DNA from: Desulfobacterales bacterium
GTDB taxonomy: Bacteria; Desulfobacterota; Desulfobacteria; Desulfobacterales; 4be13
Direction of reading: 5' to 3'
Assembly (NCBI GenBank): GCA_029940115.1
Contig: JAOZRQ010000298.1
Coordinates: forward strand, 1 to 8,455
Length of the DNA stretch: 8,455 nt
This document shows positions 1 through 6,492 of the stretch, one piece after another (positions within the stretch are counted from its first letter, which is position 1; the number at the start of each line of letters is the position of its first letter). The notes below the pieces were generated by a model, which ran no database searches, was not told where the DNA came from, and saw only the letters and a list, made by a program, of their open reading frames with translations. Both the position numbers and the translations under genes were made by a program.

Positions 1-197
1 AGAGGCGTGAAGCGTGAAACGTGAGGCGTGAAACGTGAGGCGTGAAACGTGAAACGTGAAACGTGAAATGTGAGCCATGGCTGAGATATAAGTCGTCACG
101 CATCACGAGTCACGCCTCACGAATCACGCCTCACGAATCACAAGTCACGCCTCACGAGTCACGAATCACGCATCACGAGTCACGCCTCACGAATCAC
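1..197. repeat. Heptamer repeat array 1, two arms of opposite orientation, runs off the left edge
   Basis: Positions 6-75 hold ten in-phase heptamers of the form CGTGANN (mostly CGTGAAA and CGTGAGG, the last one TGTGAGC). A 20-base unrepeated spacer follows at 76-95. Positions 96-193 then hold fourteen in-phase heptamers of the form TCACNNN (TCACGCC, TCACGAA, TCACGAG, TCACGCA, one TCACAAG), plus a partial TCAC at 194-197. TCACG is the reverse complement of CGTGA, so the two arms can fold back on each other. The array starts before the window, so its full length is unknown. Its last four bases overlap the dnaK stop codon. No open reading frame or protein family is apparent in it. Confidence 0.95.
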
Positions 198-2113
198 TTG
201 TCTTTCACCTCTTCATAGTCCGCATCCACCACGTCATCATCCGGCGGAGAACCTGTCTGCCCTCCTGGATTTGCGTCCTGCCCAGCGGGTCCGCCGGCTC
301 CGGCCTGGGATGCCTGCTGATACATGGCCTCTGCTATCTTGTGAGAGGTCTGGGTCAGTTCTTCGCTCAACCGCTGGATTTCTGATGCGTCCTCTCCTTC
401 CATCGCCTTTTTGAGATTGCTGATCGCATTTTCAACATTGCTCTTTGTGGAACTGTCAATCTTGTCACCCAGCTCCTTCATGGACTTCTCGGTCTGATAG
501 ATCAGCGAGTCCGCATTGTTCCGGGCTTCCACCATATCTTTCTTCTTTTTGTCATCTTCCGCGTGAAGTTCCGCATCTTTTACCAGCCTGTCAATATCTT
601 CCTGTGACAGACCGCTTGAGGCCGTGATCTGGATGGATTGCTCCTTGTTGGTGGCCATGTCCTTTGCAGAGACATTCACGATGCCGTTCGCATCAATGTC
701 AAAGGTGACTTCAACCTGCGGAACCCCCCTGGGCGCGGGCGGGATCCCTACCAGTTCAAACCGTCCCAAGGTTTTGTTGCCTCCCGCCATCTCCCGCTCC
801 CCCTGAAGCACATGGATGGAGACCGCGGGCTGATTGTCCGCGGCCGTTGAAAAAACTTGGCTCTTTTTCGTGGGGATGGTGGTGTTCTTTTCGATCAGCT
901 TTGTCATGACGCCCCCGAGGGTCTCGATGCCCAATGACAGAGGGGTCACATCAAGCAGAAGGACATCCTTGACATCCCCTTTCAGAACGCCGCCCTGGAT
1001 CGCGGCGCCCACAGCGACCACCTCGTCCGGATTGACGCCTTTATGGGGGTCCTTGTCGAAAATCTTCTTGACACGATCCTGAACTGCCGGCATACGCGTC
1101 ATGCCGCCGACTAAGATCACCTCGTCAATCTCATTGGAGGCGAGCCCCGCGTCTTTCATCGCGACCTTGCAGGGCATCTCCAGCTTGTCCAGCAACTTGC
1201 CGACCAACGCCTCCAGCTTGGCGCGGGATATCTTCACGTTCAGATGCTTGGGGCCGCTCGCGTCCGCGGTGATGAAGGGGAGGTTGACATCGGTCTCCAT
1301 TGAGGAGGAGAGTTCCATTTTGGCCTTTTCCGCGGCCTCCTTGAGACGTTGCAACGCCATCTTGTCATTTCTCAGATCAATCCCCTGCTCTTTTCTGAAC
1401 TCATCCGCGAGATAATCAATGATGCGAAGGTCAAAATCCTCGCCCCCGAGGTGGGTGTCTCCGTTTGTGGCCTTGACCTCAAACACTCCCTCGCCGATTT
1501 CAAGGATGGATACGTCGAAGGTGCCCCCTCCAAGATCAAACACCGCAATCTTCTCTTCGCTTTTCCTGTCCAGGCCGTACGCGAGGGATGCGGCAGTCGG
1601 TTCGTTGATGATCCTCTTGACATTCAGGCCGGCGATCTTGCCCGCATCCTTTGTGGCCTGACGCTGGCTGTCATTGAAATAGGCAGGCACGGTGATGACG
1701 GCGTCCGTCACCTTTTCCCCGAGATATTCCTCTGCGGTGTTCTTGATGTTTGCCAGTATGTAAGAGGATATTTCCGCGGAACTCATCTGCTTTCCCCGCA
1801 CATTGATCCGCACATCCCCGTTGCCGGCCCTTTCGATTTTGTACGGGAGAATGTTGATGTCGTTCTGAACTTCGGGGGACTCATATTTCCGCCCGATGAG
1901 CCGCTTGACACCGAAGACCGTGTTTTCAGGGTTTGTTATGGCCTGCCGCTTTGCGATCTGCCCCACCAGCCGTTCCCCGCTTTCCGAAACAGCCACGATG
2001 GAAGGTGTTGTTCGGCCTCCCTCAGGGTTCGTTATGACCTTTGCCTCCCCCCCCTCCATGACGGCAACACATGAGTTTGTGGTGCCAAGGTCTATGCCAA
2101 TTATCTTTCCCAT
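194..2113 (-). CDS. dnaK: Molecular chaperone DnaK (Hsp70)
   Basis: This is the cytoplasmic Hsp70 chaperone: an ATP-driven foldase that binds exposed hydrophobic peptides, working with DnaJ and the nucleotide-exchange factor GrpE. The 639-residue length is normal for bacterial DnaK. The ATPase domain shows the phosphate-1 motif GIDLGTTNS (residues 6-14), Lys70, FDLGGGTFDVSIL (192-204) and VILVGGMTRMPAVQ (332-345). The hydrophobic interdomain linker VLLLDVTPL is at 384-392. The substrate-binding domain and helical lid follow, then a Gly/Pro-rich tail ending DADYEEVKDK. The reading frame is open 23 codons further upstream, but the start at 2113 is chosen because MGKIIGIDLGTTNS is the family N-terminus and GGAGGAAAGA lies just upstream at 2121-2130. 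It is downstream of grpE in the same direction. The TGA stop falls inside the first bases of repeat array 1. No dnaJ is seen in the 193 bases downstream. Confidence 0.99.
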   Translation of the reverse strand: MGKIIGIDLGTTNSCVAVMEGGEAKVITNPEGGRTTPSIVAVSESGERLVGQIAKRQAITNPENTVFGVKRLIGRKYESPEVQNDINILPYKIERAGNGDVRINVRGKQMSSAEISSYILANIKNTAEEYLGEKVTDAVITVPAYFNDSQRQATKDAGKIAGLNVKRIINEPTAASLAYGLDRKSEEKIAVFDLGGGTFDVSILEIGEGVFEVKATNGDTHLGGEDFDLRIIDYLADEFRKEQGIDLRNDKMALQRLKEAAEKAKMELSSSMETDVNLPFITADASGPKHLNVKISRAKLEALVGKLLDKLEMPCKVAMKDAGLASNEIDEVILVGGMTRMPAVQDRVKKIFDKDPHKGVNPDEVVAVGAAIQGGVLKGDVKDVLLLDVTPLSLGIETLGGVMTKLIEKNTTIPTKKSQVFSTAADNQPAVSIHVLQGEREMAGGNKTLGRFELVGIPPAPRGVPQVEVTFDIDANGIVNVSAKDMATNKEQSIQITASSGLSQEDIDRLVKDAELHAEDDKKKKDMVEARNNADSLIYQTEKSMKELGDKIDSSTKSNVENAISNLKKAMEGEDASEIQRLSEELTQTSHKIAEAMYQQASQAGAGGPAGQDANPGGQTGSPPDDDVVDADYEEVKDK

Positions 2114-2182
2114 TTTTTTGTCTTTCCTCCATGAAATTGAAAATTGAAAATTCGGCGGATTTTCAGTCTCCACTCGTTTCAA

Positions 2183-2206
2183 GTTTCAAGTTTCGCTCCT
2201 TGAAAC
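2183..2206. other. Short inverted repeat between grpE and dnaK
   Basis: GTTTCAAG at 2183-2190 pairs perfectly with CTTGAAAC at 2199-2206 around an 8-base loop. A second copy of GTTTCAAG overlaps the left arm at 2176-2183. It lies in the 131-base gap between the grpE stop and the dnaK start. On the minus strand it gives two CTTGAAA heptamers that resemble the -35 element of sigma-32 promoters, but no CCCCAT-type -10 sits at the right distance. It could be a weak mRNA hairpin or processing site in the grpE-dnaK transcript; no function is shown. Confidence 0.4.
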
Positions 2207-2244
2207 AGTTGTCATTTTACGATGAAAGTGCCCAGAAGTCTGGT

Positions 2245-2820
2245 TCAGCCATTTCCGTCATCTTCTTTCGCTGTTGCTTTGGAAACAATCACCGTGGCGG
2301 GTCTCAGCAGTCTGTCATGCATCAGATACCCTCTTTGGAGCTCTTTTGTGACGGTATTTTCAGGGTGTTCCTCAGATTCCTGCTGCATGACGGCCTCGTG
2401 AAAACCGGGGTCAAACTTCTCTCCCAAGGCTTCAATCGGCTTTATGCCAAATTTGTCAAAAATCTTCAGTATGTCCTTGAGGATCAGGTCCACCCCTTCC
2501 ACGATGCTGCTGTCAGCGCCTGAATCGCCTGAAGAGACGACGGCCCTTTCCAAGTTGTCCACCACCGGAAGCATATCCTTCACCAGAGATTCATTGGCAA
2601 ATTTCCTGAATCCCTCGATTTCACGGGCCGATCGTTTTTTATAGTTCTCAAACTCAGCCGACACTCTCAGCAACCGATCATGTGTCTCTTTGGCTTCCTG
2701 ATCAGCAGTTTCGATCTTTGCTTCCAACTCTTTTATGATATCTTGTGACCTGTCATCCTCTTCTTCCGAATCACTTTTCTGCTCTTCAACGTCCATTTTT
2801 ATCTTGTTCTCAGCCAACAT
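2245..2820 (-). CDS. grpE: Nucleotide exchange factor GrpE
   Basis: GrpE dimerises and opens the DnaK nucleotide-binding cleft so that ADP is replaced by ATP. The 191-residue product has an acidic N-terminus, then a long charged helical segment containing RLLRVSAEFENYKKRSARE, the LPVVDNLERAV stretch, and the C-terminal beta-domain signatures EKFDPGFHEAV and ELQRGYLMHDRLLRPATVIVSK-type residues. The ATG at 2820 is preferred because AGGAGAGA stands directly upstream with good spacing. An in-frame ATG at 2868 would add 16 residues (MPGFFDNP...), but it has only a weak AAGG touching the start codon. An ATG eight codons further in is also possible. The gene is the first of a leftward grpE-dnaK pair. 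No hrcA lies upstream within the window. Confidence 0.97.
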   Translation of the reverse strand: MLAENKIKMDVEEQKSDSEEEDDRSQDIIKELEAKIETADQEAKETHDRLLRVSAEFENYKKRSAREIEGFRKFANESLVKDMLPVVDNLERAVVSSGDSGADSSIVEGVDLILKDILKIFDKFGIKPIEALGEKFDPGFHEAVMQQESEEHPENTVTKELQRGYLMHDRLLRPATVIVSKATAKEDDGNG

Positions 2821-2945
2821 TCTCTCCTGTTTTGCTGGTTTAAGGGGATTGTCAAAAAAACCAGGCATCCTTCATCCATCGGTTCACACTTTTTGACATC
2901 AGAAAGTTTGTGTCGCGTCATGGTAACCTGATCGCCCAGTCCCTG

Positions 2946-2994
2946 AAGCTTGTCCCCGACGTCTTCCCCGATGAAAAACGTCGGGGACAAGCTT
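2946..2994. repeat. Perfect 17-bp inverted repeat in the grpE leader
   Basis: The left arm at 2946-2962 (AAGCTTGTCCCCGACGT) and the right arm at 2978-2994 are exact reverse complements around a 15-base loop. The loop contains TCCCCGA (2965-2971), which can also pair with TCGGGGA inside the right arm (2981-2987), so two alternative hairpins are possible. There is no T-run on either side, so it does not look like an intrinsic terminator. It is not the CIRCE operator (TTAGCACTC-N9-GAGTGCTAA). It lies about 125 bases upstream of the grpE start and, if the promoter at 3079-3106 is used, inside the 5' untranslated leader. It may be a dispersed palindromic repeat or a leader RNA structure. Confidence 0.85.
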
Positions 2995-3078
2995 ATTGGG
3001 TCTGAAACCGGGTTTCTTTGTCATCAAACTTTCAGATCTGCCAATGATGAATAAATTTGCCACCCTGATGTATAAGAA

Positions 3079-3106
3079 AACATAATTCCAGCTGGAACGA
3101 TGTCAA
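3079..3106 (-). promoter_or_regulatory. Candidate sigma-70-type promoter for grpE-dnaK
   Basis: Read on the minus strand, a perfect -35 box TTGACA (3101-3106) is followed after 16 bases by TATGTT (3079-3084), a 4-of-6 match to TATAAT. The expected start of transcription is near 3072, giving a leader of about 250 bases before the grpE ATG at 2820. The spacer is a 12-bp palindrome, annotated separately. No heat-shock sigma-32 consensus or CIRCE element was found in this gap. Confidence 0.5.
3086..3097. promoter_or_regulatory. 12-bp palindrome in the promoter spacer, possible operator
   Basis: TTCCAGCTGGAA is a perfect 12-base palindrome placed between the -35 and -10 boxes of the candidate grpE promoter. 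A dimeric repressor bound here would block RNA polymerase. That role is inferred from position and symmetry only, and no known operator is matched with confidence. Confidence 0.35.
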
Positions 3107-3208
3107 GATATTATGTGAAAGTTATCCGTCAGCTCCACTGATTTTCGACATGCAAACTTTGTGCCAAACAATATTTGTGGAAAATGAAAAAAAAATGGGC
3201 CTTTTCAC

Positions 3209-3236
3209 TTGAAAAACTGAATTTATGAATTATAAT
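3209..3236 (+). promoter_or_regulatory. Promoter of the SRP RNA gene
   Basis: TTGAAA (3209-3214) and a perfect TATAAT (3231-3236) are separated by 16 bases, and the SRP RNA begins about 8 bases downstream. An A-rich stretch at 3181-3195, just upstream of the -35 box, could act as an UP element. The consensus -10 fits a strongly expressed stable RNA. This promoter and the leftward grpE promoter are divergent and share the 3070-3245 gap. Confidence 0.8.
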
Positions 3237-3244
3237 AAGAATAA

Positions 3245-3446
3245 GGTTGTGCTAGGCGGGGAGCTAGCGGTGCCCTGTACCCGAAATCCGCTTTATGCGG
3301 GGCTGAATACCCCTCTAAAGGGTTTGTACTGAAGATTGCGCTTACGCTGATCGGCCGCCGCGCAACAGACGCTTATGAACCTCGTCAGATCCGGAAGGAA
3401 GCAGCGATAAGTAAGGCAGTCTGTGTCGTGGATCGATCCCGGTCAG
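3245..3446 (+). ncRNA. ffs: Signal recognition particle RNA, form with an Alu-like domain
   Basis: This is the RNA scaffold of the signal recognition particle, which binds Ffh and targets nascent membrane proteins to FtsY. The S-domain core is unmistakable: GTCAGAT followed by CCGGAAGG with its GGAA tetraloop and AAGCAGC, all within 3384-3405, closed by GCTTAT (3371-3376) against ATAAGT (3407-3412). The 5' part (GTGCTAGGCGGGGAGCTAGC and GGTGCCCTGTACCCG) resembles the Alu domain of the Bacillus-type long SRP RNA. CTGATCGG at 3347-3354 pairs with CCGGTCAG at 3439-3446, supporting the 3' end given here. The RNA is about 200 nt, longer than the roughly 110-nt 4.5S form and shorter than the roughly 270-nt Bacillus form. 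The exact ends are uncertain and no clear T-run terminator was found. Confidence 0.92.
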
Positions 3447-3528
3447 TTTGTGGGGCATGATTTGGAAGGATTCGATGGAGGGGGCACAACCGGTTCAACC
3501 TTCCCTCACTTTCATGTTGAAACACTGC

Positions 3529-4113
3529 TCATTCACAGCCGCACCCCCCACTTCCTCCTTCAGCACCGTCGCCTCCTGCCTCCAGCATCCGTTGATCAAT
3601 TGCTTCCTGCTTTGACAAGGCGTTATGCACAGCCGCTTCAAATTGCTCCACGAAAATTCTTCGATTCTGTGCCTGATCCAAGGCCTTTTCATCTGAAAGC
3701 TTTTCCAGCAGGATCATCTGGTGCTTCACCTCGGCCTCAAGCAACGGTTGCTTTCTGTTCTGGTAATCCTGAAAGACCGCTAGGGCTTCATCAACGCTCC
3801 CCCTATCCAGATAAGCCAGTCCCACATACAGAAGCGCATCGGGATCATATGGATTGACCTCAAGCACGGATTCAAGTTCGGCTATGGCTGGGTCAGGAAA
3901 TCCGGCCTTCAGATGGGCAAACCCGAGTTCGCGCCTTGCCTCCAAGGAATCGGGATGTTTTTCGAGATGTTCTTCATAAAGTTGAATGGCCTCCTCATAA
4001 TCCCCCTGCTCCATTCTGACATGCGCCTTGGTCAGCCCGTTGCAAGCGGACAGGCAACATATGATCAGCAGATATGATATCCATGCAGAAACGGTATGGT
4101 CTTTTCCTGCCAT
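3529..4113 (-). CDS. TPR-repeat lipoprotein
   Basis: The 194-residue product starts with a lipoprotein signal peptide: a hydrophobic run (WISYLLIICC) followed by the lipobox LSAC, with Cys24 as the predicted lipidated residue, so it is probably anchored in an envelope membrane. Residues of about 30-130 form roughly three tetratricopeptide repeats (for example GDYEEAIQLYEEHLEKHPDS and DPDALLYVGLAYLDRGSVDE). A charged helical segment follows, then a glycine-rich tail ending GGSGGCGCE with two cysteines. TPRs usually mediate protein-protein contact, which would suit an assembly or scaffold role; the specific partner is unknown. AAGGAGGG at 4118-4125 supports the start. It begins 23 bases after the stop of the iron-sulfur gene at 4137-4802 and is probably co-transcribed with it. 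Confidence 0.85.
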   Translation of the reverse strand: MAGKDHTVSAWISYLLIICCLSACNGLTKAHVRMEQGDYEEAIQLYEEHLEKHPDSLEARRELGFAHLKAGFPDPAIAELESVLEVNPYDPDALLYVGLAYLDRGSVDEALAVFQDYQNRKQPLLEAEVKHQMILLEKLSDEKALDQAQNRRIFVEQFEAAVHNALSKQEAIDQRMLEAGGDGAEGGSGGCGCE

Positions 4114-4136
4114 GACACCCTCCTTCGTTGTGAGAC

Positions 4137-4802
4137 CTACGAGGTTTTCAAAACTTCGTGGGTCTTTGTCTCCTTGAGTGTGATGGCACTTACCGGACAG
4201 GCCTGAACACAGGCAAGGCAGTTTTCACCCGGAAGCTTGGACAGGTCCTCCTCTCCGTAAAAACTGATGACCGTGTCAATCCCCCGACCGGCAAATGTCA
4301 GCATCGTGTGCCCCTGTTCTTTCCGACAGGCATGGATGCATCTGCCGCACAGCACACACCGGTTGGGATGATAATCAAACAGAGGATGGCTCTCGTCAAT
4401 CTCAGTCGCTTTGAGCAACGGTTCCAGCCTCTTGGACGTGAGACCGACCTTCAGGAATCTGGCCATCCGCTGCAATTCACATTTTTTGTTGGCCGGGCAT
4501 GCCTTGCAGTCCACTTGATGCGCTGACAGGAGAAACCGAAACGCGGCGCGCTGCAACGCTCTTGCAGATGGGGTGTCGGTTCGGACCAGCATCCCCTCCC
4601 TCACCGGGACAGCGCATGACGCCATTGGCCTCCCCTCCCCTTCTATTTCAACAAAACAGAGTCTGCATGAGGCATGGGGACTCTCCACCCCTTCAAGGTG
4701 GCAGAGATTCGGGATATAGATGTCATTGTCAAGACATGCCTGAAGAAGGGAGGTTCCTTCTTCTGCACGGATCGGTTTGTCATCGGCGATAAATTCAATC
4801 AT
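4137..4802 (-). CDS. HoxU/NuoG-N-like 2Fe-2S and 4Fe-4S electron-transfer protein
   Basis: This 221-residue protein matches the N-terminal iron-sulfur module shared by NuoG, HoxU and HndD-type subunits, which carry electrons between an NAD(P)H or ferredoxin partner and an oxidoreductase. The plant-type [2Fe-2S] domain has Cys34, Cys46, Cys49 and Cys63. The His-Cys3 [4Fe-4S] site is His95, Cys99, Cys102, Cys108. The first C-terminal [4Fe-4S] motif is Cys149, Cys152, Cys155, Cys159. The second is incomplete: C-x2-C-x3-CP (195, 198, 202) instead of C-x2-C-x2-C-x3-CP. There is no catalytic domain. The start has AAGGA about 9 bases upstream. The 180-base gap above it shows no gene. The flavoprotein or catalytic partner is not in the window. 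Confidence 0.85.
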   Translation of the reverse strand: MIEFIADDKPIRAEEGTSLLQACLDNDIYIPNLCHLEGVESPHASCRLCFVEIEGEGRPMASCAVPVREGMLVRTDTPSARALQRAAFRFLLSAHQVDCKACPANKKCELQRMARFLKVGLTSKRLEPLLKATEIDESHPLFDYHPNRCVLCGRCIHACRKEQGHTMLTFAGRGIDTVISFYGEEDLSKLPGENCLACVQACPVSAITLKETKTHEVLKTS

Positions 4803-4982
4803 AAATCTGCATCCTTAATCTGTGTGTCAAGGTGGCCTGAGTGTGCAAACCCGGTTTCCTTTCCCTGTTTGTGAGACTCATTGCCTTTCAACCTCAATGA
4901 ACTGAGCAGCCCTTCTTGCGTCTCATTCCCTTCAGCATCAGGGAAAACTTGAGATGTCAAATGTCGAGCGGCATCTTTTCAA

Positions 4983-5441
4983 TCAGAACTTAGAGCTTAT
5001 GGCTTCCACGATTTTGGCATAGCCCGTGCATCGGCAGATGTTTCCGCTGATGGCCCGTCGGATCTGGGTTTCATCTGGATGCGGGTTTTCGAGAAGCAGT
5101 CCCTTTGCGGACATCAACATGCCGCAGGTGCAGAAGCCGCATTGGACGGCGCCATGTTCGACAAACGCCTCTTGGAGCGGATCAAGGCCGTCGGCTGTGG
5201 CAAGCCCTTCGGCTGTGGTGATGCTGCTCCCCGTAGCTTCCACGGCCAAGGTGAGACAGGAGCGGACCGGCTTGCCGTCCATCAGCACCGTGCAGGAGCC
5301 GCACACGCCCTCACCGCACCCCTCCTTCGCGGCGGTGAGGTCGAGTTCATCCCTGAGCACCTCCAAAAGGGTGAGGCAGGGGTCAATGAAAAGCTCATGT
5401 TCCTCATCATTCACATTCAGAAGCAATGGGACTTTTTTCAT
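4983..5441 (-). CDS. CoxS-like (2Fe-2S)-binding small subunit of a molybdenum hydroxylase
   Basis: This 152-residue protein belongs to the xanthine dehydrogenase / CO dehydrogenase CoxS small-subunit family, which passes electrons from a molybdenum large subunit through two [2Fe-2S] clusters. The N-terminal ferredoxin domain has GCGEGVCGSC (Cys42, Cys47, Cys50) and Cys62. The C-terminal helical domain has CGFC (Cys101, Cys104) and CRCTGY (Cys136, Cys138). The length is typical. One oddity is CGFCTCG, with Cys106 where the family usually has proline. No large (CoxL) or FAD (CoxM) subunit is present; the neighbours are mnmA-like 28 bases upstream and the HoxU-like gene downstream. GGAGGA 5-6 bases before the ATG supports the start. 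Partners elsewhere in the genome, or an unrelated electron-transfer role, are both possible. Confidence 0.9.
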   Translation of the reverse strand: MKKVPLLLNVNDEEHELFIDPCLTLLEVLRDELDLTAAKEGCGEGVCGSCTVLMDGKPVRSCLTLAVEATGSSITTAEGLATADGLDPLQEAFVEHGAVQCGFCTCGMLMSAKGLLLENPHPDETQIRRAISGNICRCTGYAKIVEAISSKF

Positions 5442-5469
5442 GTCAATCCTCCGATCTCATTTTTTCTGT

Positions 5470-6486
5470 TCATCTCTCAATCCATCCCCCGCCCAAGACC
5501 TCATCCCCGTTATAAAACACCGCGCCCTGCCCCGGGGTGATGGCCGTCTGAGCTTCTTCAAACCGGATAAGCGCCGTACAGTCATCAGCAGGAAAGAGGG
5601 TGGAAGGGGCTGCCTGATGGCGATATCTCACTCGCGTCTGAACTTGGATCGGGGAGGTCGCTGGCGCATTGATCCAGTTGATCCCCGTCACCCGGCATTC
5701 CGAGGAGAGGAGTGCTGTCCTGAATCCCACCACCAGCCGGTTCCGCTCCCTGTCGATACGCACCACATAATACGGTTCCGGGGCTGGACAGTGGATGCCC
5801 CGCCGCTGGCCGATGGTGAAGAGGTGGAGCCCTTGGTGGTGGCCCAGCAGTCTGCCCCCCTCATCCTCAATCGGCCCCGGTTTTGGGTCAAATCCTCCCT
5901 GCCGGATGAGGAATTCCCCGTAGTTGCCCCTGACAAAGCATACATCTTGGCTCTCCCTTACCACAGGCCGGAGTCCCTTCTCCTGGGCTAGGACTTTGAC
6001 CTCCGATTTTTTCATTTCCCCCAAGGGGAAGCATGCGCGAGCCAGTTGCTCCTGCGACAGAAACGCGAGGAAATATGACTGATCCTTCTTGGGATCCGCT
6101 CCTTTGAGAAGATGGCATCTGCCCTGCTCATCTTTTGAAATTCGGGCATAATGTCCGGTTCCCAAGCAGGACGCGCCCAGCTCACGGGCAATGGCAAGAA
6201 CGGTGCCGAACTTTATGGCGGGATTGCACACCAAGCAGGGATTCGGCGTTCTGCCGGCTTGATAGGTCCGGGTGAAGTAACTGACGACCTTTGATTGAAA
6301 CGCCCTGCGACAATCCGCCATTTTTATGGGGATGCCGAGCTGCTCCCCGGTGGCTTCAATCTGTCCCGGGGGCTCAAGCGCATATCCGGTGAGAAAATGG
6401 ATGCCGAAAACCTGCTGTCCCTTTTCCTTCAGCAGAAATGCCGCCATGAGGGAGTCAATCCCGCCGCTGATGGCAATGGATATCAT
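5470..6486 (-). CDS. mnmA: Divergent MnmA-family tRNA 2-thiouridylase
   Basis: MnmA activates uridine-34 of tRNAs with ATP and inserts sulfur to form 2-thiouridine. The 338-residue product has the PP-loop SGGIDS (residues 7-12; the usual form is SGGVDS), TPNPCLVCN with the first catalytic cysteine Cys84 and a nearby Cys87, GTGHYAR (109-115), KKDQSYFLAFL, and SQDVCFV with the second catalytic cysteine Cys183. A C-terminal beta-barrel follows (YYVVRIDRERNRLVVG to GGGWIER). It is somewhat short, and the segment after the PP-loop is reduced, so it may be a paralog rather than the housekeeping enzyme. The start at 6486 (MISIAISGG) fits the family, but no Shine-Dalgarno sequence precedes it: repeat array 2 begins 7 bases upstream. 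The frame stays open through the repeats to 6702, but that extension is repeat-derived. Confidence 0.88.
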   Translation of the reverse strand: MISIAISGGIDSLMAAFLLKEKGQQVFGIHFLTGYALEPPGQIEATGEQLGIPIKMADCRRAFQSKVVSYFTRTYQAGRTPNPCLVCNPAIKFGTVLAIARELGASCLGTGHYARISKDEQGRCHLLKGADPKKDQSYFLAFLSQEQLARACFPLGEMKKSEVKVLAQEKGLRPVVRESQDVCFVRGNYGEFLIRQGGFDPKPGPIEDEGGRLLGHHQGLHLFTIGQRRGIHCPAPEPYYVVRIDRERNRLVVGFRTALLSSECRVTGINWINAPATSPIQVQTRVRYRHQAAPSTLFPADDCTALIRFEEAQTAITPGQGAVFYNGDEVLGGGWIER

Positions 6487-6492
6487 GATAAG

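Noticed and set aside
1..197. CRISPR array
   Set aside because: Heptamers are contiguous with no unique spacers of 30-40 bases between repeats; the same holds for 6493-6726.
1349..2074. 241-codon plus-strand open frame opposite dnaK
   Set aside because: It is antisense to the conserved DnaK ATPase domain and is explained by dnaK codon use.
2176..2206. Possible sigma-32 promoter (two CTTGAAA boxes) before dnaK
   Set aside because: No CCCCAT-type -10 box at the expected spacing; the boxes are part of a small inverted repeat.
2799..2990. Minus-strand open frame overlapping the grpE start and the 17-bp hairpin
   Set aside because: It starts inside the palindrome, overlaps grpE in another frame, and shows no protein family signature.
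2946..2994. Intrinsic terminator
   Set aside because: The stem is perfect but there is no T-run on either side.
3500..3531. Selenocysteine readthrough at the TGA ending the TPR lipoprotein (GCGCE then TGA)
   Set aside because: The frame stays open beyond the TGA, but it runs into the antisense of the SRP RNA, no SECIS-like hairpin was recognised after the TGA, and a normal stop is simpler.
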